Shown in pieces: positions 57,191 to 64,000 of a DNA stretch of 64,000 nucleotides; the first letter of the stretch is position 1, and each line of letters begins with the position of its first letter. Source of the DNA: Novosphingobium sp. BW1 (GTDB lineage: Bacteria; Pseudomonadota; Alphaproteobacteria; Sphingomonadales; Sphingomonadaceae); NCBI RefSeq assembly GCF_008107685.1, contig NZ_VIRF01000063.1, forward strand, positions 186,001 through 250,000, read 5' to 3'. The notes under the pieces were generated by a model. It ran no database searches. It was not told the DNA's origin and was given only the letters and a program-made list of their open reading frames with translations. The translations under genes and the position numbers were made by a program.

Positions 57191-58363
57191 ATGGCACAAG
57201 GTGAAAATGCAGTGGGTGACCTGACGGTCGCCGTAGTCGTCGGGCACAACGACGTGATCCTGTGGGGCCTTTCGGTCACGGAGCGGGTCGGGCGGATCGC
57301 CCGCGCCTCTGGCCTGGAGCTGGCCGCGCAGGTTTCCGACGCGATTGCAGGGTCGGACCCGGCGGGCGCGATCCTGGCCCATGCCGATTTTGCCTGGGAC
57401 CCCTCCTGGTTTCGCCACATCCTTGCGCACCCGGGCATGGTGTTGACGCTGGGCGGTGTGCCCGCGCTCGCCCATGCGCGCTCGGGCGAGGAAGCGGCTG
57501 CCCTGGCGGCGGCCATGCGCGGCGATGCGGCGCAAGGGCGCACCCTCGCGGGGCTTCAGGTCCTGGCCTTCGAGGATGGCCCGACGATCGAGAACAGGCA
57601 GCTGCGCAAGCGCGAGACGCCCTTCCTCATGCCGCTGCGCGCCGACACCGTGCGCGCGATCGAGCGGGCCAGCTATTTCGGCGCCTACAAGGGCGTGACC
57701 GACATCCTCACCAAGTACCTCTGGCCCGAATGGGCGCTGGTGCTCACCCGCATCTGCGCGCGCTGGCACGTGACCCCCAACATGGTGACTTTCGTGGGTG
57801 CGGTTTTCTGCGTGTTGGCGACGGTGCTGTTTGCCTACGGCCACTACTGGGCGGGCATGGCAACGGGCCTCGTGTTCATGGTGCTCGACACCGTGGACGG
57901 CAAGCTCGCGCGCTGCACCATTACCTCCTCGGCCTGGGGTAATATCTTCGACCACGGTATGGATCTTGTCCATCCCCCGTTCTGGTGGTGGCTATGGGCC
58001 ACGGGCCTCGCCAGCTGGGGCCTCGCCTACGACAACGCCACGTTCTGGTGGATCCAGGGCGTAATCCAGCTGGGCTACTGGGTCCAGCGCGCGATCGAGG
58101 GCATCTTCATGCAGCTTGCAGGCGGGCTCCACATCCATGTCTGGACCCGCTTTGACAGCTGGTTCCGCCTGATCACCGCGCGGCGCAACCCCAATATGGT
58201 GATCCTTTTTGTCGCGATGCTCTTCGCGCGTCCCGACATCGGTCTGGCGCTCGTCGCGGCGTGGACCGGGCTGAGCTGTGCCATCCATGCGGTGCGCCTG
58301 GTCCAGGCCCTTGTCTACAAGGCGCGCGGCGGGCAGATAGCCTCGTGGTTGGCGGAAGGTTGA
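57191..58363 (+). CDS. CDP-alcohol phosphatidyltransferase with N-terminal extra domain
   Basis: A 390-residue membrane enzyme. The complete CDP-alcohol phosphotransferase motif is present: D233, D236-G237, A240-R241, G250, D254 and D258, with the standard spacing. About six membrane segments lie in 180-390. The first 150 residues form a soluble domain starting LTVAVVVGHNDVILWGLSVTERV, possibly a worn nucleotidyltransferase fold as in fused IPCT/DIPPS enzymes. Such enzymes transfer a phospho-alcohol from a CDP donor. The ATG at 57191 has AGGGG upstream. It opens the plus-strand arm of the envelope locus. Confidence 0.88.
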   Translation: MAQGENAVGDLTVAVVVGHNDVILWGLSVTERVGRIARASGLELAAQVSDAIAGSDPAGAILAHADFAWDPSWFRHILAHPGMVLTLGGVPALAHARSGEEAAALAAAMRGDAAQGRTLAGLQVLAFEDGPTIENRQLRKRETPFLMPLRADTVRAIERASYFGAYKGVTDILTKYLWPEWALVLTRICARWHVTPNMVTFVGAVFCVLATVLFAYGHYWAGMATGLVFMVLDTVDGKLARCTITSSAWGNIFDHGMDLVHPPFWWWLWATGLASWGLAYDNATFWWIQGVIQLGYWVQRAIEGIFMQLAGGLHIHVWTRFDSWFRLITARRNPNMVILFVAMLFARPDIGLALVAAWTGLSCAIHAVRLVQALVYKARGGQIASWLAEG

Positions 58364-58365
58364 CT

Positions 58366-58794
58366 ATGCACGCGACGCTCGAGAAGTTTGGTTACCCGGC
58401 AAGTGAAGTGAAGGCCTACGAGCACTGGGTGGTCCTCGTCCGGCCGGCCCAGCCTACGCTTGGCAGCCTGGTGCTTGCGGCCAAGAGCACGGCGATCGCC
58501 TTCGGGGACCTGCCGGCAGGTGCGCATGCCGAACTGGCCGAGATCACGCGCGACATCGAGGTCGCGCTCGCGACTTTTTCGGGCTATGAAAAGCTCAACT
58601 ATCTCATGCTGATGATGGTGGACCCACACGTCCATTTCCATGTCATTCCCCGCTACGAAGGCGCGCGCGAATGGCATGGGTTCGCCTTTGCCGATGCCGG
58701 TTGGCCCGGCCCCCCGGCGCTGGGCGAAGCGCATAAGCTGACAGGCGACGAGCCGGATGCGATGCGCCGCGCGCTTCAGGCGCTCTGGGCCTGA
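58366..58794 (+). CDS. HIT-family protein
   Basis: A 142-residue histidine-triad protein. VDPHVHFHVIPRY holds the HxHxH signature. HIT enzymes hydrolyse nucleotide phosphoramidates, dinucleotides or nucleotidyl-sugars. It begins 2 bp after the phosphatidyltransferase stop, so the two are closely linked. It could remove or recycle a nucleotide intermediate in the same pathway, which is inference. Confidence 0.88.
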   Translation: MHATLEKFGYPASEVKAYEHWVVLVRPAQPTLGSLVLAAKSTAIAFGDLPAGAHAELAEITRDIEVALATFSGYEKLNYLMLMMVDPHVHFHVIPRYEGAREWHGFAFADAGWPGPPALGEAHKLTGDEPDAMRRALQALWA

Positions 58795-58811
58795 GCCGAG
58801 CCCACCCCGAC

Positions 58812-59966
58812 ATGGTCCGGATCGCTTTTTCGCTGGTCGGCGGCGCGCACCAGTTCCTGCACGGTTTGCCCGTTGCGGCCGCGCTTTCGCACCGCGCGGG
58901 CGTGGAGGTCGCGGCCTTCGTCGCACGTCGCTGCGATGGACGGGCCGCGGGCGAGTTGTTGGCCCAGCTCGATGGCCAAGCGGTCCAGGTACGCGAGATG
59001 CCGCTGCCCGGCTGGCTCGAGGCGCTCGCCGCCCGGGGCGACGCGCAGTCCCCGCTCAAGGTCCTGCGCCTGGCCCGCTGGGCCGGCACGCTGCGCGGTT
59101 TCGATTGCATCGTCGCGCTCGAGCGCACCTCGGCGCTCCTGAAGCAGCTGCCCGGCCGCTGCCCGCCGCTGGTCCAGATCCCGCACGGCGTGGGCGGTGC
59201 CCGGCGAGCGGGCGGCGGCGGGGTTGACCGGCGCCTTGCTTTGTTCGACCGCGCGCTCGTCTCGGGCGAGGCGGACCGCGCCTCGACCGTGGCGCTGGGG
59301 CTCCTGAACGATGCGCAGATCGACGTGGTGGGGCAGGTCAAGCTGGCAGGCTTGCGGCGCCTGGGCCGATTGGAACGTCACCGCCTCTTCGCCAACCAGC
59401 GCCCGACCGTCCTCTACAACCCTCATTTCCATGCCCGGCGCGGCACCTGGAAGACCTATGGCCGTGGGCTCATCGAGGCGCTGCGCCGCGATGGCCGCTT
59501 CAACCTCGTCGTCGCGCCTCACGTGCGACTGTGCGAGGGCATGGGTGAGGCCGAACGGGCGCAACTGCGTGGCCTCAGCGATCCCGACTGGCTGCTGGTC
59601 GATCCCGGATCGCAGGCTTCAATGGACATGACCTATACGCTGGGTGCGGACATCTACCTCGGCGATTTTAGCAGCCAGCTCTACGAATGGCTGATCTACC
59701 AGCGCCCCTGCGTGTTCATCGACCAGGTTGGCGATGGCGGGTGTGACGACACCAAACTGCCCGAGATGTGGAGCACGGGTGAAGTCGTCCACCGCATCGA
59801 GGATCTTGTTCCCGCGCTCGAGCGTGCGAGCGCGCGGCACGGTGAATTCGCCCCCCGCCAGGCCGAAATCGTCCACCACGCCGTGGGCGATCCGAACCTG
59901 CCCTCCGACGAGATCGCGGCGGCGCGCATCCTCGCGATGCTGGAGAGCCCTCAAGACGCGGCCTGA
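58812..59966 (+). CDS. CDP-glycerol glycerophosphotransferase (TagB/TagF)-like protein
   Basis: A 384-residue GT-B-like transferase. RPTVLYNPHFHARRGTW lies in the middle. DMTYTLGADIYLGDFSSQL followed by YEWLIYQRPCVFID occupies the C-terminal site where CDP-glycerol glycerophosphotransferases have a TDYSSxxFE segment. Those enzymes build poly(glycerol phosphate) in Gram-positive teichoic acid; here the family is in a Gram-negative envelope locus. It follows HIT by 17 bp and ends before a hairpin repeat. Confidence 0.68.
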   Translation: MVRIAFSLVGGAHQFLHGLPVAAALSHRAGVEVAAFVARRCDGRAAGELLAQLDGQAVQVREMPLPGWLEALAARGDAQSPLKVLRLARWAGTLRGFDCIVALERTSALLKQLPGRCPPLVQIPHGVGGARRAGGGGVDRRLALFDRALVSGEADRASTVALGLLNDAQIDVVGQVKLAGLRRLGRLERHRLFANQRPTVLYNPHFHARRGTWKTYGRGLIEALRRDGRFNLVVAPHVRLCEGMGEAERAQLRGLSDPDWLLVDPGSQASMDMTYTLGADIYLGDFSSQLYEWLIYQRPCVFIDQVGDGGCDDTKLPEMWSTGEVVHRIEDLVPALERASARHGEFAPRQAEIVHHAVGDPNLPSDEIAAARILAMLESPQDAA

Positions 59967-59997
59967 AAGCCAGGGGCAATAGGCGAAAACAAGTGAT

Positions 59998-60017
59998 CCA
60001 AGGGCCATCGCTCTTGG
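59998..60017. repeat. Paired-hairpin element, copy I (single hairpin)
   Basis: CCAAGGGC-CATC-GCTCTTGG, a solo hairpin between the convergent stops of the TagB-like and the nucleotidyltransferase genes. Confidence 0.7.
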
Positions 60018-60049
60018 AATCGCCTTTTTCGACTTTCAGGCTGGAGCGA

Positions 60050-60796
60050 TCAGGCGGCCCACTGGTCGGTGAGCCGGGTTGCGATCTCGATGTCGTTGAG
60101 GAAGTCGACTTCGGCCCAGTCCATGCCCTCGATCGAAAGCGTGCCGACCTTGCCGGTGGGGGCGATCGAATCGATGACCTTGAGGTACCAGTGCTGGACG
60201 CCTTCAGGGGTGCGCATGGCCTTGCGTACGGTTTCGCGGAAGAGGTCTGCGCCTTCGCCGCGGAAGGCCAGGAAGCCGATCGATTCGGCGTTCGACTGTT
60301 CGGCGGTGAGCGTCTTGCCGATATGGACGAGGCGCCCGTCTGGGGTGCGTTCGACCTTCATGTCATCGCTGTCGTAGCCCTCGGCCTTGACGTCGACGGT
60401 GACCGCGATGGGCCACGGGTTGGGCTCGGCCAGCACTGCCCGGGCAATGTCTTCGGACACCAGCGTGTCGCCGTTCAGGATGACGAAGTCACCGCGCATC
60501 GCCTCGCGCGCGATCCAGCACGAGCCGAGGTTGTCGGCGACCTTGAAGAAGGGGTTGAAGCGCACCGTGATTTCGACCCGCGGGTCCTTGATGGCGGCGA
60601 GGTGGGCTTCGAGCATGTCGGTCATGAAGCCGGTGACAACATCGATACGCTTGATCCCCGCGCGCGCCAGCATCTCGATCTGCCAGGCGATCAGCGAACG
60701 GCCCGAAAAATCGATCAGGCACTTGGGACGTTCGGCGGTGAGGGGGAGGAGGCGCGAGCCCTGGCCGGCGCTCAGGAGGATGGCATGTTCGATCAT
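60050..60796 (-). CDS. Phosphocholine/inositol-phosphate-cytidylyltransferase-like nucleotidyltransferase
   Basis: A 248-residue nucleotidyltransferase of the LicC/IPCT type. The start HAILLSAGQGSRLLPLTAE is the LxAGxGxR glycine-rich loop with the following KCLIDFSGRSL. ILNGDTLVSED holds the metal-binding Asp. It probably makes an NDP- or CDP-linked alcohol or sugar phosphate. The ATG at 60796 is preferred; a GTG at 60805 is possible. It is divergent from the flippase gene with 151 bp between the starts. Confidence 0.82.
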   Translation of the reverse strand: MIEHAILLSAGQGSRLLPLTAERPKCLIDFSGRSLIAWQIEMLARAGIKRIDVVTGFMTDMLEAHLAAIKDPRVEITVRFNPFFKVADNLGSCWIAREAMRGDFVILNGDTLVSEDIARAVLAEPNPWPIAVTVDVKAEGYDSDDMKVERTPDGRLVHIGKTLTAEQSNAESIGFLAFRGEGADLFRETVRKAMRTPEGVQHWYLKVIDSIAPTGKVGTLSIEGMDWAEVDFLNDIEIATRLTDQWAA

Positions 60797-60947
60797 GGGG
60801 GTCACTGCGTGTACTTTGGGGGAGGCCTAGGCCTCTAGCGCGCGGCGCGGCGAAGGGAAAGGCAAACGCGCCGTTTCGCGTTGATTTGCGCGCGCGGCAT
60901 GTATCCACGGCTTGCAAGTCGGCGCGCGCTCGTCCACATGCCCGCCA

Positions 60948-62291
60948 ATGTCGGCCAAACCCAACCGCCCGAAGACCGAATCTTCGCTGGGGCGGATCCT
61001 TCGCAACACCGCCTGGCTGCTGGGCGGCAAGGGATTCGGTGCTGTGTGCAGCATCGCCTACCTTGCCATCCTGACGCGCACCCTGGGCCTGAAGGACTTC
61101 GGCCACTTCTCGCTCATCTTCGGAACCGCGCAGGCGATCATCGCGCTGACCGGTTTCCAGACCTGGCGGGTGGTCGTGCGCTACGGCAGCGCGCACGTCC
61201 ATGAAAAGGAATGGGGCCGCTTTGGACGTCTGGCGATGCTGTGCGGGGGGCTCGACGCCATCGGCGCGGTGCTGGGCACGGTGGTCGCGGCCATCGCCAT
61301 CTTCGGTTTCGGGCATATGCTCGAGCTGAACCCGGCCTACGTCAGCGTCGCGTTCTGGTTCTGCTGCGCCTCGCTCTGGGCGCTGGTCTCCGCGCCGACC
61401 GGCGTGGTGCGCGCGCTCAACCGCTTCGATGCGGCGGTCTACGTCGAGGCGGTGGTGCCGACCGGGCGGCTCCTCGCCGCGCTGGCGATCTGGCTGACAG
61501 GACCCAGCGTGGCACGCTTCCTGTTCGCATGGGCCGCGATCGATATCGTGGAGGCTGCGCTCTACTGGATCGTTGCGCGCCGGCTGTGTCCGGAGGGTAT
61601 CCGTCTTTCCAATTTCTGCCGTCTGCGCACGGCCTTGCGTGAGAACGAGGGGCTCGCCCACTTCTTCCTCGTTTCCTATTTCGGCTCTTCGATCGACGCG
61701 CTGATGAAGAACGGCCCGTTGCTCATCGTGGGTGGCTGGGTCAGCACCAGCGCGGCCGGTCTCTACCGCCTCGCTTCGCAGCTCTCGCAGGCGATGAGCA
61801 AACTCTCCACCCTGCTCACACGCTCGGTCTACGCCGAGGTCGCCCACGTCAGCGCCTCGTCCGAGGCCTCCGAGCTGCGCAAGCTGGTCGGACAGACCAG
61901 CAAGATCGCGGGTGGTGCGGCGCTGCTCGTTGTGGTCCTCGCGCTGGTGGCGGGCAAGTACCTCCTGCAGCTCATCGGCGGCGATGATTTTGAGCAGGGC
62001 GCGGCGATCCTCGTACCGCTTGCGATCGGCGCCAGCTTCGACCTCGCCAGCGTCTCGTTCGAGCCGGTGCTCCATTCGACCGGCCGCGCCAACCTCTCGC
62101 TCTTTGCGCGCATGGTCGCGCTGGTGGCGATGGCTGTCAGCCTGGTCTTCCTGGTCGGTTTTGGATCGACGGGCGTGGCTTGGGGCGTGGCCATTGGCGG
62201 GGCATGCTCGTATCTGTTCATGGGTTGTCTGGCGCTGCGCACGCTGCGCCGCCTCGAACATGAGGAGAAGGCTGCCGCGGCGGCGTCCTGA
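60948..62291 (+). CDS. Lipopolysaccharide/oligosaccharide flippase family protein
   Basis: A 447-residue polytopic membrane protein with about 12 to 14 membrane segments and the RNTAWLLGGKGFGAVCSIAY N-terminus typical of the Wzx/MATE-like polysaccharide exporter superfamily. It should move a lipid-linked saccharide or lipid across the inner membrane. The ATG at 60948 was chosen; the frame extends to a TTG at 60912. It may export the product of the neighbouring cluster. Confidence 0.82.
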   Translation: MSAKPNRPKTESSLGRILRNTAWLLGGKGFGAVCSIAYLAILTRTLGLKDFGHFSLIFGTAQAIIALTGFQTWRVVVRYGSAHVHEKEWGRFGRLAMLCGGLDAIGAVLGTVVAAIAIFGFGHMLELNPAYVSVAFWFCCASLWALVSAPTGVVRALNRFDAAVYVEAVVPTGRLLAALAIWLTGPSVARFLFAWAAIDIVEAALYWIVARRLCPEGIRLSNFCRLRTALRENEGLAHFFLVSYFGSSIDALMKNGPLLIVGGWVSTSAAGLYRLASQLSQAMSKLSTLLTRSVYAEVAHVSASSEASELRKLVGQTSKIAGGAALLVVVLALVAGKYLLQLIGGDDFEQGAAILVPLAIGASFDLASVSFEPVLHSTGRANLSLFARMVALVAMAVSLVFLVGFGSTGVAWGVAIGGACSYLFMGCLALRTLRRLEHEEKAAAAAS

Positions 62292-62338
62292 GCCCTCACA
62301 GCGCTCGACACCCTGCGCGCCGTGCGTATCATGGTGCC

Positions 62339-63559
62339 ATGAGTGTTTCCATCGAGGCTGACTGCCCCGCCGCCATTTCCGAGCGCATCGTGGCCCTGCG
62401 CCGCGCGATCCATGCCGAGCCCGAATTGGGCCTTCACACGCCCCTGACGCGCGACAAGATCCGCGCCGAGCTGGCCGACCTGCCGCTCGAATGGGAGGAG
62501 GGGCCCTCGACCACGGGCCTTGTCGCCACATTGCAGGGGCGCGCCGGACCGGGGCGCTCTGTTCTCCTGCGCGGCGATATGGACGCGCTGGCCATGCCCG
62601 AGGAAACCGGGCTCGATTTCGCCTCCGTCATTCCGGGCGTGATGCACGCCTGCGGGCACGACACCCACGTCGCCATGCTGGCGGGCGCGGCGCGGTTGCT
62701 GGCGGACAAGGCGGAAACTCTGACGGGCGAGGTGCGCTTCATGTTCCAGCCCGGCGAGGAAGGCTGGCACGGCGCGCGCTACATGCTCGAGGATGGCCTG
62801 CTCGGCGGTCCGGGCACCGACCGTGCGCTGCCTGAAGCCGCCTTTGCGCTTCACATCATGCCCAACGCGCGCCATGGCATGATCGGCGGGCGGGCAGGGC
62901 CCCTCATGGCCTCGGCCGACCAGATTGCAATCACCGTCAAGGGCCGGGGCGGACACGCCTCGATGCCGCACGACACGATGGATCCCATGCCCATCGCCTG
63001 CGAGATCGTGGCCGCCATTCAGACCATGGTTGCGCGCCGGTTTTCGGTCTTCGATCCGGTCGTCGTCACCATCTCGAAGATCACGGCAGGCAGCGCGCAC
63101 AACGTCATTCCCGACCATGTCGACATGCTGGGCACGATGCGTTCGCTTTCGGCCACCAACCGGGCGCGGTTGCGCGAGGAGGTGACCTCGCTCGCCGCCG
63201 GGATCGCCGGGGCCCACGGCCTTGCCGCCGAGGTCGAGATCATCGAGGGCTTCCCCGTCACTATGTGCGATGCGGGCGCAGTCGACTTCGGCGAGGGCGT
63301 GGCCCGCGATCTTTTCGGCGCGGACACGTTCGAGCGGCTCGCCAATCCGATCATGGGCGCGGAGGACTTCGCCTATGTGCTCGAAAAGACACCGGGCGCG
63401 ATGTTCTTCCTGGGCGTCGCGGCCGAAGGCGATGACTGGAGTCAGTGCTGCGGCATCCATTCGACCCGGATGATGGTCGATGAGAGCGTTCTGCCCCGTG
63501 GCGCACTGTTCCTCGCTGGTCTCGCCGAGCGCTATCTTGCGACAGGGTGGGAGGAGTAA
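62339..63559 (+). CDS. M20-family metallopeptidase/amidohydrolase
   Basis: A 406-residue enzyme of the M20D (hippurate hydrolase/N-acyl-amino-acid amidohydrolase) family. MHACGHDTHVAML and QPGEEGWHGAR carry the di-zinc ligands and catalytic Glu, KGRGGHASMPH lies in the lid/dimer domain, and the terminal metal ligand is near FGGIHS-like CCGIHSTRM. No signal peptide is evident. It follows the flippase by 47 bp, but its chemistry points to amide hydrolysis rather than to the envelope locus. Confidence 0.9.
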   Translation: MSVSIEADCPAAISERIVALRRAIHAEPELGLHTPLTRDKIRAELADLPLEWEEGPSTTGLVATLQGRAGPGRSVLLRGDMDALAMPEETGLDFASVIPGVMHACGHDTHVAMLAGAARLLADKAETLTGEVRFMFQPGEEGWHGARYMLEDGLLGGPGTDRALPEAAFALHIMPNARHGMIGGRAGPLMASADQIAITVKGRGGHASMPHDTMDPMPIACEIVAAIQTMVARRFSVFDPVVVTISKITAGSAHNVIPDHVDMLGTMRSLSATNRARLREEVTSLAAGIAGAHGLAAEVEIIEGFPVTMCDAGAVDFGEGVARDLFGADTFERLANPIMGAEDFAYVLEKTPGAMFFLGVAAEGDDWSQCCGIHSTRMMVDESVLPRGALFLAGLAERYLATGWEE

Positions 63560-63574
63560 GAACAAGAGTGATTT

Positions 63575-63594
63575 CCGAGGGCGATGGCCCTCGG
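63575..63594. repeat. Paired-hairpin element, copy J (single hairpin)
   Basis: Perfect CCGAGGGC-GATG-GCCCTCGG between the M20 gene and the next plus-strand gene. No second hairpin is 93 nt away. Confidence 0.75.
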
Positions 63595-63669
63595 AAAACC
63601 ATCTTCTCTTCCTGTTCGTGCATCCCACTTCGTTTGCGCTTTTCCCCCTTGGTCACCATGTATGTCCCC

Positions 63670-64000
63670 ATGACGGACAACTGGCAATTCTGGGTCGATC
63701 GCGGTGGCACATTCACAGACGTAGTGGCGCGCGCGCCGGACGGGCGGTTCGAGCGGCTGAAGCTCCTGTCCGAGGACCCGGGCCGTTACGAGGACGCCGC
63801 TGTCGAGGCGATGCGCCGACTGACGGGCGTTGAGGAGGGCGATCTTCCGCCCAGCGAACTGCGTCTGGGCACTACGGTTGCCACCAATGCGCTGCTGGAG
63901 GGCAAGGGCGAGCCAGTGCTGCTTGCCATCACGCGCGGCTTTGGCGATGCGCTGCGGATCGGCACGCAGGAGCGCCCGGACATCTTCGCGCGCCACATCG
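63670..64000 (+). CDS. Hydantoinase A/5-oxoprolinase family protein, N-terminal part; runs off the window
   Basis: The first 110 codons show WVDRGGTFTDVVARAPDG and GTTVATNALLEGKGEP, the phosphate- and nucleotide-binding start of the hydantoinase A/oxoprolinase fold. Such ATP-dependent enzymes open cyclic amides (5-oxoproline or hydantoins). The fused form with the B domain cannot be told from separate HyuA at this length. An in-frame ATG at 63658 could add four residues. It runs in the same direction as the M20 amidohydrolase, and both act on amides, so a catabolic link is plausible. Confidence 0.88.
   Translation, partial: MTDNWQFWVDRGGTFTDVVARAPDGRFERLKLLSEDPGRYEDAAVEAMRRLTGVEEGDLPPSELRLGTTVATNALLEGKGEPVLLAITRGFGDALRIGTQERPDIFARHI

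Noticed and set aside
60489-63628. 680- and 599-codon minus-strand frames
   Set aside because: Products are His/Arg-rich shadows of the flippase and M20 genes.

Overview
The window is GC-rich, densely coded and without rRNA. It reads as a chromosomal segment of a sphingomonad alphaproteobacterium (Novosphingobium/Sphingobium type). The signs are CtrA with TTAA/GANTC elements upstream, a long TonB-dependent receptor, exosortase-A-associated genes, PduO-type cobalamin adenosyltransferase, MaeB, IhfB and a POT transporter. Genus is inference; no marker here settles it.

Layout. 1-6.2 kb: N-terminal part of gltB, an Ala/Pro-rich membrane-anchored protein and an XrtA-type glycosyltransferase, all on the minus strand. 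6.2-8.7 kb: a small membrane protein coupled to an O-glycosylation ligase, then ctrA. 8.8-27.7 kb: mostly housekeeping genes (lrgAB, trmB, maeB, mutS, hbd, pduO-type adenosyltransferase, gluQ, HNH protein, dicarboxylate symporter, glmM-DUF1272-thiD, LOG protein, LD-carboxypeptidase, PilZ protein). 28-31 kb: a 1010-residue TonB receptor behind an unusually AT-rich leader. 31.5-33.2 kb: a decayed zone with two receptor remnants in opposite orientation, an internally deleted IS5-type element and a CapA-like remnant. 33.3-45.8 kb: DUF2779 protein, tRNA-Leu(TAA), ihfB, POT transporter, tandem amidohydrolases, SDR, dxs, Fur-family regulator, small membrane proteins, purH. 46-50.3 kb: accessory island with two broken IS5-family elements enclosing a small CxxC protein and a PAS/degenerate-GGDEF/LuxR regulator. 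50.4-53.8 kb: heparinase-like protein, rpe, DUF2141 protein. 54-62.3 kb: a two-armed envelope-lipid/glycopolymer locus. 62.3-64 kb: M20 amidohydrolase and the start of a hydantoinase/oxoprolinase.

Two observations stand out. (1) At least ten intergenic copies of a hairpin element are scattered through the window. The complete form is 113 bp: a CCGAGGGC-(4 nt)-GCCCTCGG hairpin, a central inverted repeat and a CAAGGGGC-(4 nt)-GCCCCTTG hairpin. The two outer hairpins start exactly 93 nt apart in every complete or near-complete copy, and most copies lie between convergent genes. (2) At 54-62 kb a diacylglycerol-kinase-like gene, a protein with Tam41-like (CDP-diacylglycerol synthase) sequence features and a nucleotidyltransferase run one way. 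A CDP-alcohol phosphatidyltransferase with an unexplained N-terminal domain, a HIT protein and a TagB/TagF-like transferase run the other. A sugar/alcohol-phosphate nucleotidyltransferase and a flippase follow. Together they could form a self-contained route to an unusual phospholipid or phosphodiester-linked surface polymer. That reading is an inference from motifs and gene order.
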